Source: Nesterenkonia sp. Act20
GTDB taxonomy: Bacteria; Actinomycetota; Actinomycetes; Actinomycetales; Micrococcaceae
Direction: 5' to 3'
DNA: 64,000 nucleotides
Assembly (NCBI RefSeq): GCF_019173455.1
Contig: NZ_JADPQH010000001.1
Span: 1,456,391 to 1,520,390, forward strand
In this document: positions 42,955 through 52,353 of the stretch, piece after piece
Numbering within the stretch: position 1 is the stretch's first letter
How the letters are laid out: the number at the start of each line of letters is the position of its first letter
The notes under the pieces: generated by a model
Told to the model about the DNA's origin: nothing
Databases searched by the model: none
Seen by the model: the letters and a program-made list of their open reading frames with translations, nothing else
Program-made: the position numbers and the translations under genes

Positions 42955-44031
42955 ATGTCGCAGGCCCCTCCCCCACCTCCGAAGAACGACTCGGAGCAGT
43001 CGCCGCACGCCTCTCGCGTGGTCCTCTTCGCCTGGGTGGCCGCGCTGATCATGGCGCTGGCGGCCGGCGGTGCGGCCATCTGGCAGGTGAGCGAGAAGAT
43101 CTACACGCCTGGCCACACCGCCCAGGAATACTGGGAGTCGATCAGCCGCGGAAGCGGCTCCGAGGCGCTTGGGTTCTTCGACGCCGAGGGCCTGGACACC
43201 GCCGGCGAGGAGAACGTGGACAGCGTCCTGCTCGACGGCTCCCCGCTTCAGGCCAGCAGCACCGCGATCGAGAATCCTCGCTTCGGGGAGGACCCCGACG
43301 GTGGAGGCGATGCCGTCATGCAGTTCGCGGTGGAGGGCGAGAACTATGAGACGCGACTGCCGATGGAGTCGCATGAGTCCACCTTGGCCGTCTTCAAGAA
43401 CTGGGAGCTGACCTCCGGGGCGATGAGCCAGCTGCAGATCGACGTGCCGGGCGCCGCGGCGGGCGGCATCGCGCAGATCGACGTGAACGGAGAGCCGGTC
43501 AACCTCGTCGACGACGCCGCCACGCTTCGCTCTTACGTCCCCGCCGTCGTCGAGATCGCAGTGGACAGCGAATGGCTCGTGGGCACCGCCCGCTATGTGG
43601 TGGTCCAGGATGCCGGTGCGCAGGGGGAGACGCAGGCGCACCAGATCACGCTCGACCTGAGAGCCTCCGAGGCGGCCGAGGAGGTCCTGCACGAGGAGGT
43701 CGAGGAGTACCTCGCCAGCTGCGCCGACCAGCAGGTGCTGATGCCGGCGGGCTGCCCGATGGGGATCAACACGCCGAACCAGGTGGTCACGGAGTCGATC
43801 AGCTGGCAGATGCCGGAACCTGAGGAGCTCTCCCTGGGCTTCGACGAGGACGGCTGGGAGACCTCTGAGACCGAGATGGAAGCCACGATCAACTTCGACT
43901 CCCGGCATTTCCATGACGGCGAGAGCCTCGAGGAGAGTCACGAGGTCGGATTCGACCTGGACGTGGAGGTCGGCGCGAGCGGCGAGGAGCTCATCGTCTC
44001 GGTGACCGGCGCGGAGCCGCCGGAACTCTAG
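42955..44031 (+). CDS. Membrane-anchored acidic protein, unknown function
   Basis: 358 residues. A short cytoplasmic Pro-rich start (PPPPPK) precedes one transmembrane helix (LFAWVAALIMALAAGGAAI), and the rest is outside the cell. The outer part looks like three beta-rich repeats of a lumazine- or NTF2-like type (GHTAQEYWESISRGSGSEAL opens the first). Two Cys lie in SCADQQVLMPAGCP. It is highly acidic, consistent with a salt-tolerant host. No family recognised. Confidence 0.6.
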   Translation: MSQAPPPPPKNDSEQSPHASRVVLFAWVAALIMALAAGGAAIWQVSEKIYTPGHTAQEYWESISRGSGSEALGFFDAEGLDTAGEENVDSVLLDGSPLQASSTAIENPRFGEDPDGGGDAVMQFAVEGENYETRLPMESHESTLAVFKNWELTSGAMSQLQIDVPGAAAGGIAQIDVNGEPVNLVDDAATLRSYVPAVVEIAVDSEWLVGTARYVVVQDAGAQGETQAHQITLDLRASEAAEEVLHEEVEEYLASCADQQVLMPAGCPMGINTPNQVVTESISWQMPEPEELSLGFDEDGWETSETEMEATINFDSRHFHDGESLEESHEVGFDLDVEVGASGEELIVSVTGAEPPEL

Positions 44032-44042
44032 AGGCCGGACGG

Positions 44043-44048
44043 TAGACT
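44043..44048 (+). promoter_or_regulatory. -10 box for the P-type ATPase gene
   Basis: TAGACT, eight bases, then GTG 44057; near-leaderless. Confidence 0.4.
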
Positions 44049-44056
44049 CTGGCCCT

Positions 44057-46624
44057 GTGGCTGCCCAGAGGACTGAGATCCGCGACCCCGCGGAAACCCG
44101 GTCCGCAGTGGACCCCGCAACTCTTGAATCGGAAGGCCTGAACTCGGTCCAGGTCTTGGAACGTCACCGGCTCGGCCTGGCGAACGTGCAGCCCCGCACG
44201 ACCTCCCGATCACTCACCGAGATCCTGCGCACACACCTGATGACGTTGTTCAACCTCATCATCGGCATCTGCGCGCTGGCCATCATCGTGCTGGGCCGGT
44301 GGCTGGATCTGCTCTTCGCCATCGCCGCTGTGGCCAACGTGATCATCGGGCTGTTCCAGGAATACAGCGCCAAGCGCAAGCTGGACGCCATCGCGCTGCT
44401 GCATCAGGACAGCGTCCGTGCGCTGCGGGACGGGATGCTGCTCGAGATCCACCGCGAACAGATCGTCCTAGATGACGTCATCGAGCTGCACCGCGGCGAT
44501 GAGGTCCCGGCCGATGGCACCGTGCTCAGCGCCGCGGGCCTGGACGTGGACGAGTCCATGCTCACCGGAGAATCCGATGCGGTGCCGAAGCGCCGTGACG
44601 AGCAGCTGCTCTCCGGCACCGCCGTGGTGGCGGGTTCGGGACGGTTCCGGGTCACCGCCGTCGGAGAGCGCGCCCATGCCGTCAAGCTCGCCACCGAGGC
44701 GAAGCGCTACCAGAAGATCAACTCGGAGCTGCGCCGCGCGCTCGAGAAGATCGCGTTCTGGCTCTCCCTCGTCCTGCTGCCGATCGTGGCCGTGGTCCTC
44801 AACGGACAGATGCAGGCCTTCGGCGGATGGAACGCCGCCTGGGTCTCCGGGCAGTGGCGCGACGCCGTGGTCACGGCGGTCTCCTCCGTGACGGCGATGA
44901 TCCCGCAGGGCCTGGCGCTGATGACCACGATCGCCTTCGCCGTGGCCGCGGTGAAGCTCTCCAGGCAGAACGTGTTGATCCAGGAACAGCCCGCAGTGGA
45001 GATCCTCGCCCGTGTGGACGTGGTCTGTCTGGACAAGACCGGCACACTGACAGATGGCACCATCGCGTTTCACCGGGCGACGCCGCTGACGTCTCGTGGG
45101 CGCCCCGCGGCGAGGGATCGGGGCCCGGACTCCACTGCGCTGGAGGGAACCGATGGATGGGAACAGGCGCTGGCGTTCTTCGGCGCCGACGAGCACGCGA
45201 ACCCCACTGCCGCCGCACTGCGAGCCCCCTATGGGGCGCTGCCCAGGCATCGGGCCGCCAGCCAGGTCCAGTTCTCCTCGGCCCGCCGGTGGTCGGCGGT
45301 GACCTTCGCCGAGGACGCCGGCGCGGTGGTGGGACACTGGGTGCTCGGGGCTCCCGAGATGCTGCGTCAGGATGCGGTGGCCTCAGGCGTAGAGGTCGAA
45401 GCGCTGCTGCGCCGCACGGACGACCTCTCCAGCCGCGGCCTGCGGACCATGCTGCTCACCCATGCCCCGCTGGACGGGCCGATCGTCCCTGGTGGCACCG
45501 GGCCATTGGGCCGCGGAGAGCACCTCCCGCAGGACATGTCGCCGGTGGCGCTGCTGACGTTCAAGGAGAACGTCCGGCCCGAAGCCCGCGCCACCCTGGA
45601 GTACTTCCGCGAGCAGAACGTGGCGCTGAAGGTGATCTCCGGAGACTCGCCCAAGACCGCCGCGGCAGTCGCCCGGGAAGTGGGCATGGCGGTGGAGGGC
45701 GATGCAGTGGACGCGTCCACGCTTCCCAGCGACGGTGCTGCGTTGCGCGAGGTCTTGGAGCGCCACTCCGTATTCGGACGGGTCTCCCCCGAGCAGAAGC
45801 GGATGATGGTCGAGACGTTGAAGTCCGCAGGACACGTGGTGGCGATGACCGGGGACGGCGTCAATGACGCGCTCGCCATGAAGAAGGCTGACCTTGGAAT
45901 CGCGATGGGCGACGGCGCCCCGGCCACCAAGGCGGTGTCCCGCATGGTGCTGTTGGACGGCCGCTTCGACCGGCTGCCCTCCGTGCTTGCCGAGGGACGC
46001 AAGGTGATCGCCAACACCGAGCGGGTGGCGCACCTGTTCCTGTCCAAGACGGCCTACGCCATCCTGCTGGGCCTGCTGTACGGCCTGTTGTTCTGGGAGT
46101 TCCCCTTCCTCCCGCGCCAATTCTCCACGGTGGACTTCCTGATGCTCGGCTGCCCGGCCTTCTTCCTGGCGTTGATGCCTAATACCAGGCTGTATCGACC
46201 AGGGTTCCTGCGCCGATCGGTGGTCTTCGCGATCCCCACCGCGCTGGCGATCGTGCTGAGCGTGATCACCGTGAGCGCGTTCGGACGCTACCTGACCGAG
46301 CCCGCTGCAGCGATCCAGACTGCCGCGACGCTGTGTCTGACAGCAGTGGGACTCTGGGTGCTCAATGTGGCGCTGCGCCCGCTGACCCCGCTGCGAGTGA
46401 CCCTCATCGGCTGCATGTACCTGCTCCTGGCCGCGGTGCTGCTCGTCCCGATCTCCCAGCAGTACCACCTGTTCGCGATGCCCTCTGCCGAACTGCTGAG
46501 CGCCACGGTGGTCTCCATCATCATGGGCTGTGGATTGGTCGAGGTCGGAAGCCGGGCCACCAAAGCGCTGGCCCAGCGCCGTGGCGGCCCCGGGAATTCC
46601 CGTGCGCGGGTCAACGCTGAATAA
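44057..46624 (+). CDS. Cation-transporting P-type ATPase (CtpE-like)
   Basis: 855 residues. The actuator loop has [10 protein letters not shown], the phosphorylation site is DKTGTLTDG, and the hinge is [22 protein letters not shown]4 carries [11 protein letters not shown], where Ca2+-ATPases usually have PEGL. The overall pattern ([18 protein letters not shown]) places it with actinobacterial CtpE, reported as a calcium-uptake pump in mycobacteria. Ten membrane helices. GTG start; the upstream gene ends 25 bases before. Confidence 0.85.
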   Translation: MAAQRTEIRDPAETRSAVDPATLESEGLNSVQVLERHRLGLANVQPRTTSRSLTEILRTHLMTLFNLIIGICALAIIVLGRWLDLLFAIAAVANVIIGLFQEYSAKRKLDAIALLHQDSVRALRDGMLLEIHREQIVLDDVIELHRGDEVPADGTVLSAAGLDVDESMLTGESDAVPKRRDEQLLSGTAVVAGSGRFRVTAVGERAHAVKLATEAKRYQKINSELRRALEKIAFWLSLVLLPIVAVVLNGQMQAFGGWNAAWVSGQWRDAVVTAVSSVTAMIPQGLALMTTIAFAVAAVKLSRQNVLIQEQPAVEILARVDVVCLDKTGTLTDGTIAFHRATPLTSRGRPAARDRGPDSTALEGTDGWEQALAFFGADEHANPTAAALRAPYGALPRHRAASQVQFSSARRWSAVTFAEDAGAVVGHWVLGAPEMLRQDAVASGVEVEALLRRTDDLSSRGLRTMLLTHAPLDGPIVPGGTGPLGRGEHLPQDMSPVALLTFKENVRPEARATLEYFREQNVALKVISGDSPKTAAAVAREVGMAVEGDAVDASTLPSDGAALREVLERHSVFGRVSPEQKRMMVETLKSAGHVVAMTGDGVNDALAMKKADLGIAMGDGAPATKAVSRMVLLDGRFDRLPSVLAEGRKVIANTERVAHLFLSKTAYAILLGLLYGLLFWEFPFLPRQFSTVDFLMLGCPAFFLALMPNTRLYRPGFLRRSVVFAIPTALAIVLSVITVSAFGRYLTEPAAAIQTAATLCLTAVGLWVLNVALRPLTPLRVTLIGCMYLLLAAVLLVPISQQYHLFAMPSAELLSATVVSIIMGCGLVEVGSRATKALAQRRGGPGNSRARVNAE

Positions 46625-46682
46625 TGGGGAACCTGTTCATCCATCCCGGCGCTTCGCCGGCTTCGTCGAAAGTGAGCCTTTC

Positions 46683-47105
46683 ATGCTGAGGACCGTCATG
46701 GGCGGAAAGATCCACCGCGCCACGGTCACCCACGCGGATCTGCACTATGTGGGTTCGGTCACCGTGGACTCCGACCTCCTGGAGGCTGCCGGAATCATCG
46801 AGGGCGAGAAGGTGCAGGTCGTCGACATCACCAACGGTGCGCGGATCGAGACCTACACCATCGCCGGACCGCGGGGAACCGGTGTCATCGGCATCAACGG
46901 CGCCGCCGCCCATCTCGTGCGCCCAGACGACCTGGTCATCCTGATCTCTTATGTGATGCTCGACGCAGCAGAGCTGGTCGCGCACCAGCCCCAGGTCGTC
47001 CACGTGGATGGGCAGAATCGGATCGTGCAGGTCGGCAATGATCCGGCTGAGCCCGTGCCGGGAGCCACTGATCAGCTCAATCCGCGGACCGCGGTGCTGC
47101 ACTGA
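46683..47105 (+). CDS. panD: Aspartate 1-decarboxylase
   Basis: 140 residues. The pyruvoyl-enzyme self-cleavage site Gly-Ser is in [10 protein letters not shown], with Lys9 in [15 protein letters not shown] and the conserved [10 protein letters not shown] and INGAAAHLV. It makes beta-alanine for pantothenate and CoA. The start at 46683 gives the family N-terminus MLRTVMGGK; earlier in-frame starts would run back into the ATPase gene. Confidence 0.95.
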   Translation: MLRTVMGGKIHRATVTHADLHYVGSVTVDSDLLEAAGIIEGEKVQVVDITNGARIETYTIAGPRGTGVIGINGAAAHLVRPDDLVILISYVMLDAAELVAHQPQVVHVDGQNRIVQVGNDPAEPVPGATDQLNPRTAVLH

Positions 47106-47245
47106 GCTGTTCATCCGGAGCGGAACTGGGCCTTATCAGGGGTCTTCGGCGGTCATGGCCGTGACAGACACCCGTTGTTCCGGCTAGGTTCGATTCAGTC
47201 ACGCAGTACAGACGCACCACAGTCATCGGCAGAACGGAGTTGATC

Positions 47246-47656
47246 ATGAAACTGTTCACATTGGGCACAGGCATCGCCATCGGCTACCTCATCGGCAGCA
47301 AGCGAGGCAGGGCAGAATTTGAGCGCACGCTCAGCACCGTGAGGAAGAACGCCGCCGAGAAGTGGAAGGATCCCAAGGTCCAGGAGCAGGTCTCCAAGGC
47401 CGAGGACACCGCCAAGAAATACGCCTCCGAGGCCGCCGGGTCCGTGAAGAAGCGTGCCGAAGACGCCAAGGGCCCCGTTGCTGACGCCACGGTCGGTGCG
47501 GCGGCCCGGGTCGAAGAGGCTGCCAAGAAGTCGGGCTCCTCCTCCACCGGATCATCCTCCGGGTCGAACTCCGGGTCGAACTCCGGGTCCAGCTCCAGCT
47601 CGACGGCGAGCAGCACACGCTCGAACTCGAACAACGGCTCCAGCTCCAGCAGCTGA
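47246..47656 (+). CDS. Small YtxH-like protein with Ser-rich tail
   Basis: 136 residues. A short hydrophobic N-terminus (FTLGTGIAIGYLIGSKRGRA) with the glycine-rich YLIGSKRGR pattern of YtxH-type membrane-proximal proteins precedes a helical Lys/Ala/Glu region (~25-90) and a tail of Ser, Gly and Asn (SGSNSGSNSGSSSSS). ATG 47246 has ACGGAG six bases upstream. Function unknown; YtxH proteins are often stress-induced. Confidence 0.7.
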   Translation: MKLFTLGTGIAIGYLIGSKRGRAEFERTLSTVRKNAAEKWKDPKVQEQVSKAEDTAKKYASEAAGSVKKRAEDAKGPVADATVGAAARVEEAAKKSGSSSTGSSSGSNSGSNSGSSSSSTASSTRSNSNNGSSSSS

Positions 47657-47687
47657 GACTGACAGCCTGAGCGCTGAACCGTTGAGC

Positions 47688-47733
47688 TGGCCGTGGTGCC
47701 CGCCCGCCGTGAGTGGGGCAGGCACCACGGCCA
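47688..47733 (+). terminator. Hairpin downstream of the YtxH-like gene
   Basis: TGGCCGTGGTGCC (47688-47700) pairs perfectly with GGCACCACGGCCA (47721-47733). No U-run follows. It separates the YtxH-like gene from the ATP-grasp pair. Confidence 0.55.
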
Positions 47734-47751
47734 ACCTATATCCTGAGAGCT

Positions 47752-48657
47752 ATGCCGCCTGAGACCATCGACGCACGAATGATCATCGACACCCTCGCGA
47801 ACCGTTCGATGAACGCGTGCACCGAGGTGCCGCGCCACGACCAGCTCATCCGTCTGGCGCTGCGCCGGCGTCGCGTGGAGCTGCGCCCCGTCGGTGAACG
47901 CAGCCTGGTCTTCGTCTTCGGCGGCGTGGTGGTCGGCGGTATGGACGCCACCGTGACCACGCTGGTCAGCGCCCACGCACGACGCATCACCGCTGATCGG
48001 AACCTGCTGCGGAGGCACCTGGAGATCCAGGAGATCCCCGTGGAGCCGCAGACTGCCGAGGCCGCGCCTGAGCCGCAGATGATCGGGGAAGCGCCGTCCG
48101 CGCCCGGCGAGAGCTCGCAGATCTCGCCGCGTCCCGCGAACAGCGTCCGCGTCTTCGTCGTCGGGGATCGCGTCTGCGCCGCGCTGCTGCGAGTGCCTGC
48201 CGTGGTCCTCGGCGACGGAACGTCAACCCTGCGTGAGCTCCGGGAGAAGGACGCCGAGGCCCGTGGTCGGCATGCCCTGCTGGCTTCCCCCCTGGAGTGG
48301 GAGCCGACGACGCAGGCAACGGGATCCGGTGAGGACACGCGGGTCCCGACCGCGAAGGAGCCGGTGTTCCTCGGTGAGTCCCCGGAGGTGTCTGCCGGAG
48401 GCGTGCACATCGATCTCACCGCCGAGTTCCCCGAGGCATTGCAGGAACTTGCCGTCGAGGCCGTGGCCGCGGTCCCCGGACTGAATGCCGCCGCCGTCGA
48501 TCTGGAAGTCGACGACATCGAGACTGCCGAGGGTGCGTTCGTCCGGGCGGTGCTGCCCGAGGCCGATATCAGCCCCGCCCACTACCCCGCGTATGGGGAC
48601 TCCCATGACGTCGCGGGAGCCATCGCTGAGGAGATTCTGCTTCGTGCATCCCGATAA
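47752..48657 (+). CDS. Degenerate ATP-grasp protein (CphA/GshF-like pseudoenzyme)
   Basis: 301 residues, a shortened paralogue of the next gene. Shared blocks are VFVFGGVVVGGMDATVTTLV (52-71), the ligase segment VRVFVVGDRVCAALLRVPAV with VLGDGTSTLREL (132-163), LAVEAVAAVPGLNAAAVDLE and PAHYPAYG. The ~100 residues that in the neighbour hold the ATP-binding lid and the VKPSAGRAGRG loop are replaced by a ~35-residue Pro/Glu-rich linker, and the DVN metal motif near the C-terminus is gone. GAGAG lies just upstream of the ATG. It cannot bind ATP in the usual way. Confidence 0.65.
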   Translation: MPPETIDARMIIDTLANRSMNACTEVPRHDQLIRLALRRRRVELRPVGERSLVFVFGGVVVGGMDATVTTLVSAHARRITADRNLLRRHLEIQEIPVEPQTAEAAPEPQMIGEAPSAPGESSQISPRPANSVRVFVVGDRVCAALLRVPAVVLGDGTSTLRELREKDAEARGRHALLASPLEWEPTTQATGSGEDTRVPTAKEPVFLGESPEVSAGGVHIDLTAEFPEALQELAVEAVAAVPGLNAAAVDLEVDDIETAEGAFVRAVLPEADISPAHYPAYGDSHDVAGAIAEEILLRASR

Positions 48658-49777
48658 TCACAGCGCCACGGCCGTCAGCGAGACCGCGCCCCCGGCACCG
48701 CCTGTCCGGCCCGCCCTGGAACGCAGCGCCGCCCCCAGCGCGCTCGAGAGATTCATCGCCGAGCATCTGGAGCCCGCGTTCGAGGAGCTGCACCGCTGGC
48801 AGAACATCATGGACCATGAGATGCTGCTGCACCGCGCCGCCCGGCGCAAGAAGATGACGATCACCAAGATCAATGACTCCAATGTCCTCTTCTTCCTCTC
48901 CGGCATGGTCGTCGGGGGGATGGACACAGTGGTGACCTCTCTGGTCAGTCATCAGGCACGCCGGGTCTCTGCCTCCAAGGCCATGACGAAGAAGTACCTT
49001 CAGGCGGCGGAGGTCCCGACGCCCAGGGGTCGGGCGATCAACCCCACCGAGTTCACCCGCGCGGTGCAGCACCTGAAGAAGTCCGACGGGCCCGTCACAG
49101 TCAAACCCTCCGCCGGGCGCGCTGGCCGGGGCATCACCACAAACATCACCACGCGGGAGCAGCTGCGCCAGGCCTGGACCTCCGCGATGGCGGCCCGTTC
49201 GGCCACCTCCAGCGCCCGTTACGTGATCATGGTGGAGGAACACCGCCCCGGCCTGGACATCCGCGCCTACGTGGTCGGCGAGACGGTGGTCGGCGCCGTC
49301 GCCCGCATCCCGTTCTACGTCATCGGTGATGGTGTGCGAACGGTCGCTGAACTGGCCGCCGCGGAGATCCAGCGCCGGCAGGCCAATGCCTATCTTGCGA
49401 CGCGACAGCCGCGCGTCACGGACACCTTCCTGGCGCCGATGGGAATCACGACCGAGACGGTCCCTGCGCACGGAGCCCTGCAGCTGCTGACGCCGACGGC
49501 GGACACCGCCCGCGGCGGAGGACTCGCCGTCGATGTCCTGGACCTGCTCAGCGACGAGCTCAAGGATCTCGCGGTAGACGGGCTGTTGGCGGTGCCCGGG
49601 CTCGGTGCCGCTGCGGTGGACATGTTGGCACCGGAGCTGGGGTCGGCTGCGGAGGCCGTGGTGCTGGACGTGAATCCCTATGCGAACCTCATGCAGTTCC
49701 ACTACCCCGCCTATGGCACCGCGCGCCGGATCAACGATCCGATCCTCGACCAGCTGCTGCACCGCGCTTCGCGCTGA
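48644..49777 (+). CDS. ATP-grasp carboxylate-amine ligase (CphA/GshF-like)
   Basis: 377 residues. FLSGMVVGGMDTVVTSLVSH (85-104) and KAMTKKYLQAAEVPTPRG (112-129) lead into the ATP-grasp: VKPSAGRAGRG (153-163), VEEHRPGLDIRAYVVGETVV (197-216), RIPFYVIGDGVRTVAEL (221-237), and DVNPYANL (342-349) for Mg2+. The RxP-x-V-x-GDG pattern is that of cyanophycin synthetase and GshF ATP-grasp domains, but no Mur-ligase or GCL domain is attached. The GTG start overlaps the paralogue's stop by 14 bases. The substrate is unknown. Confidence 0.7.
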   Translation: MHPDNHSATAVSETAPPAPPVRPALERSAAPSALERFIAEHLEPAFEELHRWQNIMDHEMLLHRAARRKKMTITKINDSNVLFFLSGMVVGGMDTVVTSLVSHQARRVSASKAMTKKYLQAAEVPTPRGRAINPTEFTRAVQHLKKSDGPVTVKPSAGRAGRGITTNITTREQLRQAWTSAMAARSATSSARYVIMVEEHRPGLDIRAYVVGETVVGAVARIPFYVIGDGVRTVAELAAAEIQRRQANAYLATRQPRVTDTFLAPMGITTETVPAHGALQLLTPTADTARGGGLAVDVLDLLSDELKDLAVDGLLAVPGLGAAAVDMLAPELGSAAEAVVLDVNPYANLMQFHYPAYGTARRINDPILDQLLHRASR

Positions 49778-49807
49778 CCTGACCTCAGCTCGCGTCAATC
49801 TCGCCGG

Positions 49808-51172
49808 TCAGGGCGCAGGGCGCGCAAGACGACGCGCAGGGTGATCCGGCCGCAGGTGTGGGCCTTCCTGGAGCAGAGACTCACGCAGGGTCACCGGGTG
49901 ATCAGGGCTCTCTGGGAGCAGGCCGCGCCGCCGCAGCTCTGGCGTGACGAACTCTTCGAAGCGTTCGAAGTCGGCCGGGCGCACCGCTGCTGAGATGTTG
50001 AACCCATCGACACCGGAGATCTTCTTGAACCGGACGAGCTCGTCCACCACCTGGCGGGGATCTCCGACGATCAGGGGCCCGCGGCCGCCGATGGAGACGA
50101 ACTCGGCCACGTCCCGCACGGTCCAGCGCTTGCTGGGGTCCCGGGTGAACATCGCCAACGCTGATTGGTTTGCCTCCGTCTGCACATCAGCGATCACGTC
50201 CTCCTCGTCGAGATCCGAGAGGTCCACGCCGGTCCAGCCCCCGAAGAGGGTCAACGCCGAGGCCGTGTCCACATACTGGCGATACTCCTCAAGCCGAGCC
50301 TGAGCCAGTGCCTCGGTCTCCGCGACGATGATGGTGGCCATGGCGAAGAACTTCACCGATTCAGGATCCCGCTGCGCTTGCAGCAGCGCGGCGCGCGTAT
50401 CGGTGACCTGCCGAGCCAGTCGCTCCGGTGAGGAGCTGATCACGAAGATGGCCTCCCCATGGTCCACGGCGAACTGCTGTCCGCGCGCCGAGGATCCGGC
50501 CTGAAAGAGCAGCGGAGTGCGCTGCGGTCCTGGATGCGTGAGCATCTCCCCGGGGACGGTGAACCACCGGCCCTGGTGAACGATCGGGTGGACCCGCTCG
50601 GGGTCGACAAAGACTCCCGTGGACTTGTCCGCGAGGACGGCGCCGTCGTCGATGGAGTGCTCGAAGAGCTTGTACATGACCTCCAGGTACTCATCGGCGC
50701 GGTCGTAGCGCTCATCGTGAGGAATCTGTTCGGTCAGACCGAGGTTGCGTGCGGCCGAGTCCTGGTAGCTGGTGACGATGTTCCAGGCGATGCGGCCCCC
50801 TGTGAGGTGGTCCAGGGTGGCGAAACGCCGGGCGAGCGCGTATGGAGCCTCGTAGGTGACCGAGGCGGTCAGGCCGAAGCCCAGGTGGGTGGTGGCCGCG
50901 GCCAGGGCGGGCACGATCACCTGGGGGTCAAGCAGCGGGTACTGCACTCCCCCACGCGCTGCGGCTTCGGCGGTGCCGCCATAGACGTCGTAGACACCGG
51001 GAATGTCCGCGAGGAACAAGCAGGAGAAGCCGGCCCGCTCCACGGTCTGCGAGAGTTCGGTCCAGTAGTGCAGCGTGTCGAACTCCTCGACTCGCGATTC
51101 CGGGTGCCGCCAGAGGCCTGGCGACTGGTGGACCGGCACCAGCATGTCGAAGGCGTTGAAATAGATCGTCAT
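49808..51172 (-). CDS. Flavin-dependent monooxygenase, NtaA/SnaA/DszA family (LLM class)
   Basis: 454 residues of the bacterial luciferase-like TIM barrel, starting FNAFDMLVPVHQSPGLWRHP and with FGLTASVTYEAPYALARRFA, GGRIAWNIVTSYQDSAARNL and LFQAGSSARGQQFA, all typical of the FMNH2-dependent NtaA/DszA group. These enzymes cleave C-S or C-N bonds in sulfones or aminopolycarboxylates. Its ATG overlaps the stop of the acyl-CoA-dehydrogenase-like gene by four bases; it is last in the metN-started operon. About 40-50% similar by eye to the product at 59247-60650. Confidence 0.88.
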   Translation of the reverse strand: MTIYFNAFDMLVPVHQSPGLWRHPESRVEEFDTLHYWTELSQTVERAGFSCLFLADIPGVYDVYGGTAEAAARGGVQYPLLDPQVIVPALAAATTHLGFGLTASVTYEAPYALARRFATLDHLTGGRIAWNIVTSYQDSAARNLGLTEQIPHDERYDRADEYLEVMYKLFEHSIDDGAVLADKSTGVFVDPERVHPIVHQGRWFTVPGEMLTHPGPQRTPLLFQAGSSARGQQFAVDHGEAIFVISSSPERLARQVTDTRAALLQAQRDPESVKFFAMATIIVAETEALAQARLEEYRQYVDTASALTLFGGWTGVDLSDLDEEDVIADVQTEANQSALAMFTRDPSKRWTVRDVAEFVSIGGRGPLIVGDPRQVVDELVRFKKISGVDGFNISAAVRPADFERFEEFVTPELRRRGLLPESPDHPVTLRESLLQEGPHLRPDHPARRLARPAP

Positions 51173-52353
51173 CGTTTCTCCTTGGCTTCGCCGATGGCGT
51201 TGAGCCCTTCCGGCAGGATTCCGTTGATCTCATAGTCACCGAGGGACCGAGCCCGGAAGACGATGGGGTTATGGGTGGCGATGGTCTGCGCATTCCGCCA
51301 GTGTCGGTCCAGCGCCTTGGTCCGCGCCGTGGCAGAGGCGCCCACCGTCTGGAAGAGTTCGGAGGTCACCGCGAGCACCAGCTCCGGCACGGTGACCTGC
51401 GCCTTCTCGACGGCGATCTCGGCCTGATGGGGCTGCGCTGCTTCGGTGCTCGGCGCCAGCGCGTGGTCGAGCACTCGTGCGGCTGCCAGAACGGCGGACT
51501 CGGCCACGAACGTCTTCGAGGACATGGTGCCGATCCTCTGCTGGATGAGCGGGTCCTGGCTGAAGGGCAGGCCCGAGGCTGAGGTGTTGAACGTCCGGGT
51601 CCGCCGAGCCAGTGTGGCCGTGGCGTCACTCAGCGCAGATCTGGCGATCCCCACCTGCACGGCAAGCAGGTACAGCTGGAAGAACGCCGCCTCGTGCACT
51701 GATTCGGCGTCTCCCGGCCGCCGCTCGAGCACGGCGATGTCCTCCACCGCCACGGCATCGAGCACCGTGGTGCCGGTGCCGGTCAGCTTCTGTCCGAAGC
51801 CGTCCCAGTCATCCATCAGCGTGACCCCGGCGGCATCGGTGGGGACGACGGCGAAGCGCCGACCCTCGCGCTCTTGGGCCTGCGCCGCCGAGACCCGGGT
51901 GTAGTCGGAGAAGATCGTGCCGGTGGAGTAGTACTTCTGCCCGTTCAGCACCTGGTGGCCGGAGTCATCGGTGTGCAGGGTGGTGTTCAGACTGCCCAGC
52001 GCGTTGCCGCCCTTCTCGGTGGAGGCATTTCCTATCGTCGCGCCCTCGAGCACTCGTGAGTACCAGGTCTTCCTGATCTCTGCGGGTTGGAACCGCAGGG
52101 ATTCCACGAAGCCGAAATGGCCTCGGTAGAGGTGGGCGATGTTCGAGTCGGCTTCTGCGAGGGCGATGACCTCGCCGATGAGCTCCTCGACGCTGAGTCC
52201 TGGTCCGCCGAATTCGACGGGAACGCGCAGCGCGCCGAACCGTACCTCGTCGAGCCAGCCCACCTGTTCGAAGGGCAGCGTGCGCTCCAGCTCGCGCTGC
52301 ACTGCACCTGCTCGAATCTCTGTCAGCAGCTGCGCTGAAAGTCCTGCGCTCAT
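51169..52353 (-). CDS. Acyl-CoA-dehydrogenase-fold monooxygenase, SfnB/DszC-like
   Basis: 394 residues of the acyl-CoA dehydrogenase fold: FGALRVPVEFGGPGLSVEEL, ADSNIAHLYRGHFGFVESLR, GNASTEKGGNALGSLNTTL, FQTVGASATARTKALDRHWR and TIATHNPIVFRARSLGDYEI. The catalytic Glu base of true acyl-CoA dehydrogenases is not apparent, as in DszC/SfnB, which use FMNH2 to oxygenate sulfur compounds. Overlaps both neighbours by four bases (ATGA), so the operon is tightly coupled. Confidence 0.8.
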   Translation of the reverse strand: MSAGLSAQLLTEIRAGAVQRELERTLPFEQVGWLDEVRFGALRVPVEFGGPGLSVEELIGEVIALAEADSNIAHLYRGHFGFVESLRFQPAEIRKTWYSRVLEGATIGNASTEKGGNALGSLNTTLHTDDSGHQVLNGQKYYSTGTIFSDYTRVSAAQAQEREGRRFAVVPTDAAGVTLMDDWDGFGQKLTGTGTTVLDAVAVEDIAVLERRPGDAESVHEAAFFQLYLLAVQVGIARSALSDATATLARRTRTFNTSASGLPFSQDPLIQQRIGTMSSKTFVAESAVLAAARVLDHALAPSTEAAQPHQAEIAVEKAQVTVPELVLAVTSELFQTVGASATARTKALDRHWRNAQTIATHNPIVFRARSLGDYEINGILPEGLNAIGEAKEKR

